Of a stretch of 64,000 nucleotides of DNA, positions 13,101 to 28,100 are shown piece after piece (positions within the stretch are counted from its first letter, which is position 1; each line of letters begins with the position of its first letter). The DNA lies in assembly GCA_020796225.1 (NCBI GenBank), contig CM036758.1:25128397-25192396 (forward strand), in the 5' to 3' direction. Below the pieces are notes generated by a model. That model was not told the DNA's origin. It was given only the letters and a program-made list of their open reading frames with translations, and searched no databases. The translations under genes and the position numbers were made by a program. This DNA is from Arion vulgaris (lineage: Eukaryota; Mollusca; Gastropoda; Stylommatophora; Arionidae).

Positions 13101-16100
13101 GGGGTTAGACAGGAGAATAAGAAATATACTTACTACTTCTTCATGACAGGTTTACTAGTTTGCATTTTTGCAACCAACCTTATGATTTCCTCCATTGTTG
13201 CTACATGTTTGTTTAAGACTTGTCTCATGATTTCTACCATATTTTTCCCATTGTTACTACTGGTTTGTTTGCTTAAGACTTGTCTTATGACTTCTCCCAT
13301 TGTTGCTTCTGGTTTGGGATCATAGGCGATTGGGGACAACGCTGCACCAGGATTAGTGAGCTGGCACTAATCAAGATCCTGCCCCACCTCCTCGTGGTGA
13401 CACTGGAAACAGACAGTGGTTCTGATCTGGCTAAGCAGGCAGGGATCCAGGGAGGGCTACTCTGGTATAAGTAGTGTTGCAGACGTAGTCATGTTGGATG
13501 AGATCCGCCCGCAACGCAGAGTGACTATTAATGCACGTTCCTCCCGGCCGAAGCATAAAGCTGAATGGATAAACATGAATGGATGAGGGGTGCATCCATG
13601 GAAGTGATGTGGGCCGCGTGGAGCAATTATGGGCCTGAGACAAGTTGCACATGGGCCCACATAGGACGAAATTCTGAGCTTTGAGGACGGGGCCTGAGTT
13701 GAGCTCTGTGTGCGGACAAGCTAGAGGCATTGGGAAGGTGTGCACGGTGAGGAACAACAGAAACGTAAGAAACAGCAGTCGTCTGTGAAGGAATCCCAAC
13801 TACCCTGGAGTAAAGGTTCGTAAGCAAATTGCCAGCTGTGGGGCAAGAATCAATAAGAACGATGTGTAACGAATCAAAAGTCTCGGTATGTGTCTCTGAA
13901 AACGCTGTAACGTATCGTGTCGGCACACTGGAAGATTGCGGCAATCTCTGTATCAAAGGCCTAGCGCAGATACATTTGCTGGGTAAGGTTGGCAAAGTGT
14001 AAATTCAAAAGTTACGTTTTAGTGCATAACGAAACTGCCCTCCCTGTGACAACCGAGCAAGGTACTGTTGCATTAACTGTTAACATCCCGGAAGAACTGA
14101 GGTGGGTGATGATGGCGAGCGCAAAATTTCAGTTGTATTGCTAGCGCCAATTGAAACAACCCTCCAAAATATCTGTGCGCAGCCTCAGTCTAATGTTTCC
14201 TGGGGGCAGAGTAAAACCTTGTAAATTGCCAAGTGTCGATACGAGCCCCAAAACGGCTGAGAACACTCCTCTGGAACTAACTCATTATGGAAAGAAAAGT
14301 AAGGCCGATAATGTAAAGGCTTGACCCAAACATTGACTAAAGGCAATACTTTTCAGATGCCAATCATCCTACACAGAGTAAGATGGCATTCAAACACCAT
14401 GGCTCAGATCGTATGCAGGCTAAGCATACCGCCAACATATGATCATTTGTATGACAAAACACACGCGTTTCCAATGACTGAGAATGATCCTAATCCGGAA
14501 TGACCTCATATAGTCAAAAAGAGCGCATATTGTAGATATGCTCTTTGGCGAAGATCACAATGCCCAAATATACCGCAGAAAAATGATAATAAAAGAGCAA
14601 TGAATACAAGAAAGATGATACTTCCTGTGATTAGCCCTAGAAGGATCGAGATCGCTCTGGTCTTTACCGGTGCGACCTCATACAGTCTGCGCAGAATGCT
14701 CTCTGGCGTAGATCTAAGTCCAAATTTACGGCACAAAAAGATCATTAAAGAGTGTTTATCTTACGATGCATGAGGAACGACCTCACCAAAGGCAGGAAAT
14801 TCGATAGAGAAGTCACACTTCACTAATTAACCCTGGCCGTAAAAGTACCAACGGCACGAGGACAAAGGCACAAGTTTCACGGACAACATGTTTCCTTCAG
14901 CAATCACTCTTGAAGGATCTAAGCTTCAAGTACCTCTGACATCGGGGAGGCTGTCCATATGGTTGAGGGGCGCCTGTAAAGAGGTAATATAAAGGTCTCA
15001 GGCAAAATCAGTCAAAGCACGATGCCAGGCGTCATAACTTTCTGCCTGAATTAACAGATGGCAAACGAGGAAGAAGAAGGAGAGGAGCTTCTGGATTTTT
15101 CGTTTAAGACTAGACTTACAATTTCTCCCATTGTTACTACTGGTTTGCTTGTTTAAGACATACATTGGTTTTTACGCAAAGTACTAAAGGAAAGGTCATC
15201 AAAGAGGCAAATGGCACATATGCAACAACCACCAGCAGCATGACTATGGAGGTCATGGCTGTGAAAAATCCCGGAGTGGCTACAGACTCAAACATTCACT
15301 CATGCATGCTCAGTGACTCTATGAGCATGATACAGAAGATCAAGACCATCACTCTGTATCACTCGACAAGAGTTACTCTATGTAATTTTGGAGAAGGTGA
15401 ACAGTTTTGTAAAAACAATTTTTTAAAAAATGAATTTTGCTCTGGTAGCAGCATTGCTATCGTATGACCATCGACGAAGTGGGTGAACTGGCAAGAGACA
15501 GAGTGAATTTCAGATGTGCTGCAAAGAGAGCAACGTCCTATAAAGGATATGCACCTTGACGATGAGCAGCATTGCAACCTACTCTTACTGATTTTCAACT
15601 GCCAAGGGTTCTTTCATGTGTTCCACCTGAACATAGGATGTATGTTTTATCGTCCATCTCTGATAAGACGAGGAGCTTGATCTCACGCACACTAATATTA
15701 GGGATCTATGTGATGAATGAACTGAGTACCTTTGCAACAAGAGACGAGCACCTTACCGATACGCCACAAACCCCCTTGAGGTCTTGAGAAAAAGAGACTA
15801 AACTAGTACCCTTGAAACATAATTATAAAGTATGTTTGTATCATTGAAGAATAATTATAAAGTATATCTGTATAAATTAAAATAACCACAAAACACATGA
15901 AAGGAAATTATCAAGATACATTTTAGATTGTTAAGAGCATATATTTCCACCAAAGCCTTGAATGGCTGTGATGTGGGAACTATTGATAAAAACATGAGAA
16001 AAAAATTGAAAAATGCATTTGAAAGCAAGTGCTGCAGTAAAGTACTTGGAATACCATGGACAAAACATCGCACCAGTGTCAGTGGGCTGGAACTGACCAA

Positions 16101-19100
16101 GACCCTACCCCACTTCCTCATGGTGGCCCTGAAAACAGATAACATCTCTTGTCTGGCTAAGCAGGTGGGAATTTAGGAAGAGCTACTCTGTTATAGATAG
16201 TGGTGCAAGCATAGTTACGCTTTATATGAGATCTACTTGCAACACAGAGGAGCAGAATCCCAGAGTGAATGCACTTGCGCGCCTCTCCCGGCTGAGTTCC
16301 TAGTGATAGGAAAAATTGCATAAATGCAAAACAGTTTTAAGAAGTAACAAGGTATGAGTCCATAAGTGTAGCTCACGTACCTCAGAGTCAATAGTCACAC
16401 CATAATTGCCTGATCTCTGCAAGATTAGTTTAGACTGGTTTAACATCATGGCGGCACAGGGGAAGAATGCAGGACACCCTGCATGTAATGGAGGCTGAGT
16501 GCAGATGAATTAATCAGGTAAGGTTGGCTGAGCGCTAAACCTAAAGTTGCATTCTTGTGCATAACGAAACTGCCCTCTCTGGAAGAACTGGGCTTGTTAA
16601 GGTTGGAAATGCGAAAAATTTTAAGTTGTTCTGGTACCTGATCATAACTGCCTTCCCTGGAAGAACTGGGGTTGGCGGTGCTGACGAGCGCAAAACTTAA
16701 AGATGCGTTTCTAGCGTCTAATGACATGACCCAACTTGTTTATATGTGATTAGCTCCAGCCCATTGTTTCCTTTCGTAAAGGAAAATACAGTGTATATCT
16801 GCAAATTGCCAAGTACCGACACACATCTTGAAATTACTGAGAAAGATCCTAATCCGGAACAACCTCACTGTGGTTAGAAAAGCAAGGCAGAAAATGGAAA
16901 GGTTTAACTTTGCGTACAAACCCAAACATTGACAAAGGCAAGACACTTTACGGATGCGATTGTTCTTCACATGTATGATGGCGTCACCGGCTCAGATTAA
17001 GCTGAAAATTGATCGTTGGTATGACAATTCCATGTTTCCCAATTGGCTGAGAATGTTCCTAATCCAGAACAATCTCACACAGCCAGAAAGGATGCAAAAG
17101 TGTAGACATAGTCTTTGGCGCAAATTATAAAGCCCAAATATACATCAAAAAATGATCATTAAATAGCAATGAACACACAAAGGAAGGGAAAGTGTGAAGG
17201 ATTTACTGTCACCTAGGCAGATGGTAGAACAATACATGGAAAAAAAATTTGTATACCATCATGTTTTTTTTTTTTTTGGCTCTAATTCATCTGTGACATA
17301 TCCCAATATATCAAATAATTAAAAGAAGCATATATGTACTCTACTTTGGTAGGAATCAGTGTTTCTCTATACACACCCCCTTGAGGGACTTGCATAGCAA
17401 CCAATGTTTACATTAGGTTACTATGTGAATAACTTTAGAACAAAACAATTCACAATCTTAAAACTGTTAAATTATAATTATACTCTGGCAAACAAAACTC
17501 CTGTACACCGTGTTCTCAAGGGAAGTCACTCTGTGATTTGCTACAAACATTCAAAATTGTCTGTCGACTAACATCGTTTTGAAAATTTTTCAGTTTTTCT
17601 TCGTTTTCTCAGAATTAGGTTTTACCCTAAGTCATGATCTTTAAAATAAGATAACTCTGCATCAATGCATTCAATTCGCTTGAAATTTGAAACAACCATC
17701 TATCATACACTATTGCAGGGGCTGACCTAGAATGGACAAAATTGAATTTGTAGTTATGGTTTTATGACCATTATGCATATATAATGAGGCACAAATATTG
17801 GAATTTATATTTTAAAAATTCATTTAAAAAAACCTCTTGTCCATGCCCTATCATTCTACTTCAGGCCATCAATCTACATAGAATGAATCAATATGCCAAG
17901 TTTCACTGAAATCCAGCAATCAACACCATAGTTATGCAACTTTAAAAAGATCAATAATTTATGTAATGTGGCGGCCATTTTGGATAGCTAATTTGCATAA
18001 CTAATTAATTCAGATTTTTTTTTTAATTGTGAAGTCCATACTTATACAATACTCCTGAAATTTTGATTCAGTGATGAAATTTAGAGTTTTTGACCCTACC
18101 ATGTACCCATCTACCTTAACATTTCCCATAGGCCCCAATTTTTCAGATGTGCCTGCCCTACACGTGTAGGTGCCTATGAATGGAGTCGCAAAGGTATCTT
18201 GGCTCAGGACAAAAATATCACAGAAAGTGATTAAATTGGCAACAAAGAACATTCACAAACAAAACCTTTCTAAGCCTTTGAGGTTCATTCTTCTACTTCT
18301 GCGAACGTCCGCTGTCAGTTCAGGCGGAAATCACAGCGAATGGTATTGTGCTTCTGACTGAATTTTGTGTGAGGCCTACTTACCATTTTACTAGTGTCCC
18401 TCACATGCGGTCTGCCTCCTGTCTTCAGAGGTACTTGAAGAGTAGATCCTTCAAGTGAGATCATTACAGGAAACCTGTTGTCCACGAAACATTTGCCTAG
18501 AGTCCTCGTACCATAGGTACTTTTACAGCCAGTGTTGATTAGTGAAGTGCGACTTTATATCGGATTTCATGCCTTTGGTGAGGTCGTTCTGTACACACCG
18601 TAAACACTCTTTAACCATCTTTTAATGCCATACATTTGGGCTTGGATCTACGCCAAAGAGCATTTACTACTTTGCGCTGACCGGGTGAGGTTGCTCCAGT
18701 TTAGGAGCATTCACGATACTTCTAGTGCTAGTCATTGGAACTGTCACCATTCTTGTATTCATTGCTCTTTTACAATCATTTTTTGCCGCATATTTGGGCT
18801 TTATGATCTTTGCTAAAGAGTATGTCTACAATATGCTTTCTTTCTGACTATATTAATTCGTTCCTGATTAGGAACATTCTCAGTCATTGGAGACACATAT
18901 GCTTGTCCCACTAACAATAATTTTTGGCTGGTTAATTGGCCTTTAAATGATCTGAGCCATGGTGTTTGGACGTCATATTATTCTATGTAGGGTGATCGGC
19001 GTCCAAAAGTATCGCCTTAGCCAATGCTTGGGTTTGTACCAGTCAAGCATTTGCATTATCGGCCTTACTTTTCTATCCATGGTGAGTTTATTCCTGAGTA

Positions 19101-22100
19101 GAAGTAGTCTCAGCCGTTTAGAGGCGTGTGTTGGCAATTTCAATGTCTACTCTGCATTTTCTCTGTCCCCAAGAAACACTGGACTGGGGCTGCGCACAGA
19201 TATTCTAGAGGGTCGTATCAATCGGCGCTAGCAACGCAATTGAAATTTTGCGCTCGCCAACACCACCCACCTCAACTCTTCCAGGGATGGTAGTTGTTAT
19301 TGCAACAGTACCTTTCCCGGTTGTCCCAGGGAGGGCAGTTTCGTTAGGCACTAAAACGCAACTTTAGAATTTATTCTTGACCAACCTTACCCAGTAAGTG
19401 TATCCGCACTAGGCCTTTGATACAGAGTTTACCGCAATCTTCCCATGTGTTGTCACGATACTTTACAGTGTTTTCAGACACTTGCCGAGACCATTGATTC
19501 ATTACACATCGTTCTCATTGATTCTTGCCCACAGCTGGCAATTATAGTGAGGCCATTTACTCCGAAGGAGTTGGTATTTGTTCATCAGACAACGACCTGG
19601 AGATGCGTGCATCTTTTTCAGGGTCTTGGACCTGTATTACGTTTCTGTGCTTGCACTACAACCACTACCTTTAACTCTCCCGCGATCCCTACCCGCTTGG
19701 CTAGACAAGATCCTCTGTCTGTTTCCAGGGTCACCACATAGAGGTGGGGTAGGATCTTGATTAGTGCCATCTCACTAATCCTGTCGCGACGTCCCTATGC
19801 ACCTTTAACCCCTTGAGGTTCATTGCTACTGATGTTCTTAGCCTTCTCTTCCCAATTGTTGACAATTGTTTAGTATTTCTAGGTTTAATTCAATGTTATC
19901 TGTCCATCGTTTTCTTGGTCTGCCTTGTGGCCATTTCATATTCATATTTTTTGTACAGGGTTATCGATATAAGGAAGAAAATCTTTTTTGTACACACAAT
20001 TCTGGGCTCTCTTGTTCTCTGCTATTTTTTCAATATGTGCTATCCATCCTATTCTATTAACCTTCATGATGGTGGTAATTAAGGGTTATCGAAACAAATT
20101 ATAAATATCCATATTGTTTCCCATTTTCTATTCTCCACTATTTTCATCCTTGTTGGACACAAAAATTTGTCTTTCGACTGTTTTCAAAGGTCTGTACTAA
20201 TGTTTCATCTTGTTTTGTAGTGTCCTTCAGGTTTTGTATCCTTGTAGAATAGTTGGTCTTTTTTGCTGTTTTGTATATTGTGATCTTGGTGTTTCAAGAT
20301 AGACACATGGATTTTACTTGGTGTTGTAGGGCAAAGTATAACTTATTTCCTGATTGTATTCTAGACTTTATTTATTCTCTTATTATGTTGGAGCTATTGA
20401 AGTTCATGCCCAAGTACTTATATGTTTCTGTTCTTTAGATTTTCATTTTATGTACTTGTATCTATCCAAAAATTAAAAAGAGGAGATGGATGTGGTTGGG
20501 ACATACATTAAAAATGCTGAAGATCAGACACCAACATGTGGCTTTGAAATGAAATCCGAGAGTCAAGAGAGGTATGGAACGACCTAGAGAGACATGAAGA
20601 CAGAGAAAGAAAAAAGGCTGGAAAGACTTAGAATGAATTAAGCTGGCTTGCTCAAGACAGATGTGGTTGGATGAAATTTGTTGATGCTTTATGCTTCAGA
20701 AAAGATGTATTCAGCTTCCTTTTTATTTTTCTATCTTGTTATTGTCATATATTCTGACTGGTCCTATTTTTTCCTCTGATTTCATTGTTTGAATGGTCTC
20801 AATTTCCATTGTACAACAGCTTAAAGTTAAAAAGTAGTTGATAAAGAATATAAAAATGAGTAAAACGAAATACTTTCTACATATATAATGAGACATAATT
20901 CTCTTGAGAAGATTGGGGGATGGGATGATGATGTCAAGCAGATAGGTGAGGGGAAGAACAAGAAGATGATGAACGCAACGTGTCATAGACAAATTGACTA
21001 TGACTGCGTCAGACTCCTCACACAGTATAGGGAGGTATTTAGAGTTGCAGTCATGGGATATATTTTCTGATAGGAACAAGCTATATGATGATGGTGGATT
21101 ATGGGTTTGTAAATGTGGTTGTCATCATCATCAGGTGCCGTCTCCACATCGAAGGTTGGCTGTAATGAATCTCCAGCATCCTCTGTCTTTCGCCTTAGTG
21201 TTGCACACTGCCAGACTGTAACCTGTCCATTTCTTAAAGTTTCCCTCCCACTTATCTCTCGGTCTTCCTCTTGCTCTTCCCCTCAACTTTCCCCTCTAGT
21301 AAATGTTTTATCATGGTGTCATGCCTTTTTATGTGCCCAAAATACTTTACTTGTCTGAATTTTATTTCTCTTAATAATTGTTTCTTCATGCCTAGTTTAC
21401 CTAAAACTTGTTTATTTGTCTGTTTTTCTGTCCATGAAACTCAGCATATTCTTCTATATATCCACATCTCAAATGCATCAATTCTATCCTCTAACTGCTT
21501 GTTCATTGTCCATGTTTCCGAGCCATACATTAATATAGGAAATATATAGCATTTGATCATTCTCATTTTTAGCCTGTTTGTAATTTATTTGGATGTCAGT
21601 AACTTTCTCATACTATTGAAATTATCCTTGCCAAATGTGGTTGTAGTCAGTAAGAAAAGAAAAGAAAAGATGGGAATAAACAGATGAGTAAAGTGGGATT
21701 TTTAAAACAACTTTATTTACTTTTTTTCTATAATTGACATGTTTCGTTCCAGCTTGAACCTATTGACCTAGAACTGCATACTAGCACTACATATGATAGA
21801 CTGGAAGGACTGATCTTTAACTTTGCACAACTCCTGGATCCAGAGTCTACAATCGCTCAGAAGTTTAATATGGCTAAGGAATTAGTCAGTTTTAAAAAAG
21901 ATATATGGAAGGTAACCTTCAGTTTTACTTTGTAGCTAAAATTTCTTGTTACAATGCTTTTTTGGTGAAATTTCTCTGTTACCAGTTCCTTTGTTAAAGT
22001 TTAACTGTTACTAACCCTATTGGTAAAGTTAATTTTTCTGTTGCCATACCTTGCTGGTGAAGTCTCTGTTACTAATTCTGTTGGTGTTGTTTCTCTATCA

Positions 22101-25100
22101 ATAAATCTGTGGGTGTGAAGTTTCTCTGATGCCTGCACTCTTGATGAAGTTTTCTTTGTTTTTAACTCTACTGGTTAAGTCTCTATGCTGCAATGCTCAC
22201 TTCCTATGGTTTCTCAGTTACCAACTCAGATTCATTGTAATCAACTATGTTGTTTCTCTGTTGCTAGTTCTGTTGATGAAATATCTCTATTACTGTGCTC
22301 TGGTGGCAAAGTTTTACTGTTACTAACCATTTTAGTAACGTTTATGTTGCTAACAATGTTAGTAAAGTTTATGTTGTTAACAATATTGGTAAACATGTCT
22401 GTTGCCATACTTTGTTGGTGAAGATTTTCTGTTACCAACTATGTTGGTAAGTATTTTTTTTTTTTAACAATGCTCTTTTTTGTACTATACTACCATGCAC
22501 ACTTTTTGTGATTTAGAACATCAGCAAATATATCTGATAACCACAGTTGGCATGAAAATTGCAAGAAATCTGGAATGCTCTGATACTAATCTTTCCTTCC
22601 CTCCTTTCATTTGCATGAAATATTGTTTATATATTCAATGTTGTCTCTTGTATAAACTTCACTGTTTTTGTAGCTCACACAGAAGTCTGTATTTTTCACT
22701 GGGGAGTGAGTTTGCCTCACAGTATAATATTTATGGTAGTCTTGAAGTGTGTGATCTGCAGTCTGGAGTCCTTGTCTACGTGTGAACATGTGAATTGTCA
22801 ATCTTGAATTTTATATACATGCGACTGCAGAGTCAGTTTTGTCCTGTTATGAGATGCAAAATTACAACTTGTTCTAATCTACTCAAATGTTTGTAGTAAT
22901 TTTATATTTGTATTGATGGATTTATGATTGATTTAATCATCTTAAAATGATAGTTTTTCAGGACTGCTGTCATGTGAGCCAAGTTCCCGAAGGGACTAGC
23001 TACTTGATGATGATAATATTTTGTTAACTACTGAGAGAGGCATGAAACCTCAAACTCAATTCCATTGAAGAGATTGAATGAGTGGCTCAGGATAGAGCAT
23101 TAAGGAGAAATTTCTTGCAGGCCCTATGTAACATATAACAGTGCCAGAGAAATATAAAATATCATACTTTGTTGATGTATGATGTAATGTAACAGTCTGT
23201 AAACAGGCAGCTGTCCAGGTCATCTCAAAATGGATGAGAATTATGCCTTCAGGGTATCCTCTGCATTCATTCCCCAAGACTCGTAACTCAATGCAATAGT
23301 TAGTTAGTTAGTTTATTCCTTTCGAGCCAAAGGCGGCACATAGGGCAGAGGTTTTAGATCTCCATGTGATACGGTTCTTTGCTAGCAGTTGGAGATCTTG
23401 TATGGTTTTACATCCCAATAGTTTACTTTCTTGTTGGATGGTTCTTCGAAGAGTGGACTTTGGTCTTCCACGTTTTCTTTTCCCAACTGGTGACCACATA
23501 AGGACTTGTCGATTTAGTCTCTTTTCGTCTGCTCTAAGAACATGACCTAAATATTTCCACCTTCGTTTCCTTATAATATTTGATACGGGTTGTTGGTGTG
23601 TTCTATCTCTCACTGTGTTGTTAGAAACGAAATCACTCCATTTTACTTTTAATAATTTTCGTAGACATTTATTCTCAAAGCTGTCCAGTTTCTTATCAAT
23701 TTTCTTTGTTGATTTCCAACTTTCACAACCGTAGGTCAGTACAGGAATCACACATGACCTAAATAATTTAACTTTTGTGCATATACTAAGGTCTTGAGAT
23801 TGCCAGATATTCGTTAATTTTGTGAAGGCACTAGCTGCTATAGCAATACCAGAGTTTATTTCTTTCATCGTGTCTCCGTTGTTTGACACTTTACTACCCA
23901 AATATGTAAAATGTTCAACTTTCTCCAGTGTTTGGCCATTTATTACGATGTTGTCTCAATGCAATACAAAAACCAATAATATACAATATACTTAATAGCC
24001 AGGGCTGGGACTCGCACTTGGCACAGTCTCCTTTAATCTGAAATTAACTCAAAACACAAATATATTTCAATACATTTTTAAAATAATAATTTTTTTTTTA
24101 AAATTACCTTAATAAAATCTACCAAACAGCTACCATACACAAAGTCCAATTGACCAATATATGAAGAATTTATAGTAGTTTCACAGCTTTATATTTGAAT
24201 CAAGACTAGCATACTTTACTCACCGCTGACCTCAACATGTTTCACTACACAGAGGTCATAAGAAGATTAACTACAACCAGATTTATTCACTATCCAGACA
24301 TCTAGGTGATGGATATTTATAGAAATTGAGTTCCTTGCAGTGTTACTCAAATACAACCGTCAAAAAAATGAAAATGTTAATAACTGAATACTCAATATTT
24401 TCAAACAAAGAAAAGTATATTCCATTTCTTATTTTTTCAAACACTTTTCTTGAAACGTCATCAAAAAACCAAATTCAGCCAGATTATTCACAAAATCCAA
24501 CTATTATGGTAATGACAATATTAAACAATTGAATACTCAAAATGCTAAATTTGAGGAAGTTGACAAATTATATTTCTTACTTTTTCTTAAACTACTTGCC
24601 TTCAAAAGTCATCAGGAAATCCACTACTATCAGATTTATTTACAAGATTATGAAAATGATTATGATTATGAGAACCATTATGAAAATGAAAATACATGTT
24701 CCCCTCTTGTCTTAACCACTCTCGCTCATTTCTTCTCTGGTTCCCTCTCTTGTCTCCTAGTCAAAACATTTTCTTTCCTCTAGCGAGGACTACTTTTTTT
24801 ATGTCATGCTTTTTATTCTCACTCCATAAATTTCACTTCACATGATTTGTTCTATCCTGACAGACAGTAGATGCATCTTGCCCTCTTGGTTTTCTTCTTT
24901 TTCTGATAGTTGGGAAAAATAAAGAAGGGCATAAGACTAGAAAGAAAACACTCCTCTATATGAACTCTTGCAGTAAAACTTTCATGTTTTGTTGATGTGC
25001 TTTGTAAAGCTATCATATTTTATTGATGTACTTTGTAAAAATATACTATACTACAGTCTATCCTATATTTTATTTAATCAATGGGCTCCCAACCTTTGTC

Positions 25101-28100
25101 AAGTAGTGATGCTCTTTTATATTACACAAGTAACTTGCAACCTACCAAACCCTATCCATTTACATAAAATGACATGGTTAATGCAGAAAAGAAAACACAT
25201 CAAAAATTGATTTTTTAAAGAATATAGTTCTTCTTCACCTTTCAACTCCCAACGGAGCACATGTCTTCAACAAACTTCTTCCAGCTGCTCTTCTCTCTTG
25301 CCATCCCTTACAATTCTTTCCATGTTTTACCTATCCTTTTAATATCAGTCTCTAGCTCTCTTCTCCAGGTCTGCCTAGGCTTTCCCCATCTCTTCTTTAC
25401 CTTGCAGGTTCCAATTACTGCCTGTCTTGCAATGCTTCCAGTCGCTCTTCTCAATGTATGTCCTATCCATCGCCAGCGTCTCTTCCTGAACTCTTTTTCC
25501 ACTGGTTCCTGCTCAGTTCTTTCTCGGAGTTCCTTGTTTGTAATTTTATCATACCATCTCAGTCCCTCAATTCTATGTAAACATCCATTTACGAAGGTCT
25601 GCAGTTTACTGATGGTTTCTAACCTACTATTTAATTAACCTAATATATAATGTGATAGTTATACTTGCATCTAAGCGACTAGCTGCAAAATTTATTCCTC
25701 TATCTTTGTCTATAAAGACAACCTCATGTCACCCTCAGCATTCAGTATGTTTATTGCCTTTGTTTTAATAACAAAGAGTTGAAAATCCACTCTTGCAGAG
25801 GTATGTAAAACAAAAAACTCAGCAGACAAACATGGTGCCATTTGAATATTAATGATACATAGCATACAAAATTTATTTCTGCAGTTTTGCATAAAACAAA
25901 TTACATCCCAAGAAATTGTTCCAAAGATAAAATCATTTATCCTGCATTTTGATGTGCAACCTGTGAAACTACATTCATAGTAGCGGTATTAATGGTCCAG
26001 AAAGGTGACTGATGACAGAATACTGACTAGTGATGTGTGAATAGTAATCATTTGTTACTCAAATACCTATTGATGTCTGGTTTTGAAAGTAACAAGTATG
26101 ACCTAGCAAAAAGTACTCACTATTTTCCACTGGTTATACATTACTGAATCGACGTCATTGCACTCCAGGCAGATGCATAGGTGCTCAGTCCCAAATAGAT
26201 GTCGAACGGTTTGCATACTGATGGTTCCTGTGACTTGCTGGTTAAAAACACTTCACTCATTACAACTTAGGCATCCACTTCTACTTGTCATCATCAGATG
26301 CCATGCCAGCTGACTTAGGCGATCATGAATCTCCACAAATCTCTGTCTCTGGTGTTTGCTGTCATCTCAGATGTTGACGCTCTTCCATGCCATGAAGTCA
26401 GACTATCCAAAATTTTCTCTCTCTGTCTTCCCCTGTCTCATCTACCCTAGATTTTACCAGTTGTTACATTAGTGTTACACCACCTGTTAGAATATTGCAG
26501 TGTAATCATATTGAAGTCATTAAGTGTTTTAAATCAACACAAAAAATAACTATGATGACCCCAAGGAAATATTTTGCAGCCTACAATTTGGTAACCTGAA
26601 ATACTTTGCAACCTACAAGTTGGTAACCTGTAGGCTAAGGTAAATGATAATGGTGCTTTGCAAATATATATGAGTTTGGCTTTAAAAAATTCATCAAGTT
26701 CTATGATTGTCTAGTTTAAGAGTACTATTTCAGATTCATCATGTAGATGATCTCAAACTAAACACCACTACTGAAGCTCACAGCCGCATGACACTGGAAT
26801 ATTTTGAAACTAACTATAACTCGGTATGTCTTTAAGAAAAGAGGTGAAAGAGAGATTCTTGATTGATTTTAAGATATAAGGTAGAAAATTGAGTGAATGA
26901 ATTGGTAGGTGATTAAGTGGGTAGGTGAGATGTATAGATGCGTGAGTGGAAGAACAGAATGGTCTGTTAGATGGTGTTGTATTGTAGATAGATTCCTTTT
27001 TGGTTATGGATAGTGGGGTATGGGGGTTGGATAGGGGAATGAAGGGGGTTGATTGTGGAATTAAGTGTGTAGATTGATGGATAGATTGTGAAAGGAAGTG
27101 AATAGATGGATTGGGAAGCATAGATTAAGTGGTGGGATAAGGTGCATGACGAATTGGACGGTGGATTGGGGGTGCATTGCTGAATTGATGAGTGGTGGGA
27201 TGAGATGCATAGCCAAATTGGTGTTGGGGGGCATGGTTCATAGGTGGATTGGTGATGGAATGACATGCATAGAGAAATAAGTGGTGATATTTTTAGATGA
27301 ATTCATAGATGAAGTGGTGAGTTAAAGTGTGTAGGTGGATTGATGCATGGTGAGTTAAAGTGTATAAATGGTTTGGTGGGCGGTAGGATAAAGTGCATAT
27401 ATGGTGGATTGGTGGTATATTCAATAAGGTGCATAGATGGATTGGTGGGTGGTGAGATGAGCATAGATGGACTGGTGGGTAGTGAGATGAGTCACATAGA
27501 TAAATTAATTTGGTAGTGAGATGAAGTGCATAGATGGATTTTGCAGTGATGAAAGTGTATTAGAAGTGAGACGAGGAACATAGATGAATTGATGGAAAGT
27601 AACATGAGGTACATAACTGGATTGATGGGTAGTGAAGTGAGGTTTATAGATATATTGGAGGAGAAATGAGACACATAGATGAATTTGGGGGAAGTGAGTT
27701 GGAGTGCATAGATAGATTTGTTGATATTGACCTGAAGTGTATAGATGGATTTGGGGGGATAACATGCATTTATGGTTTGATGGAATGGAAGGTGCATAAA
27801 TGGAGTAATGGATGAGATGTTGTATTTAGGTGAATTGTGAAATTTTTTTTGTTTTAAATTTTATTTCTTTAATTCTATTTTGCCTCACAGCATCAGGATA
27901 AGAAGAGATTTCTAGAATGGGTTCATGTGTGTGCTTTGTGCATGATGTCTTTCACTGTCTCTTCTTCTTCTTTGCGATCGCTTTTTTGATGATTATACCA
28001 TTAGACTCGTTCTTATGATGAAATCGACTGTTGTCTGGAGCTCATCTCTAGTGCCATGTAGTTTTGAATGTAGTGTTGTGTTGTAGGGCCAGCATTCCTT

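Noticed and set aside
13400..13450. 5S rRNA-like internal promoter in family X (TCTGATCTGGCTAAGCAGG)
   Set aside because: It resembles the GCTAAGCAGG box of 5S genes, but the flanking 5S sequence does not follow and the other X copies vary at the same place, so chance is likely.
13360..13474. A conserved peptide frame in the shared X module (LPHLLVVTLETDSGSDLAKQ-like)
   Set aside because: A similar frame can be read in four copies, but one has a stop inside and no upstream coding sequence exists; nucleotide similarity alone explains it.
14506..14745. 79-codon frame with a hydrophobic stretch as a small membrane protein
   Set aside because: It lies antisense inside non-coding X copy 1 and the frame is not kept in copy 3.
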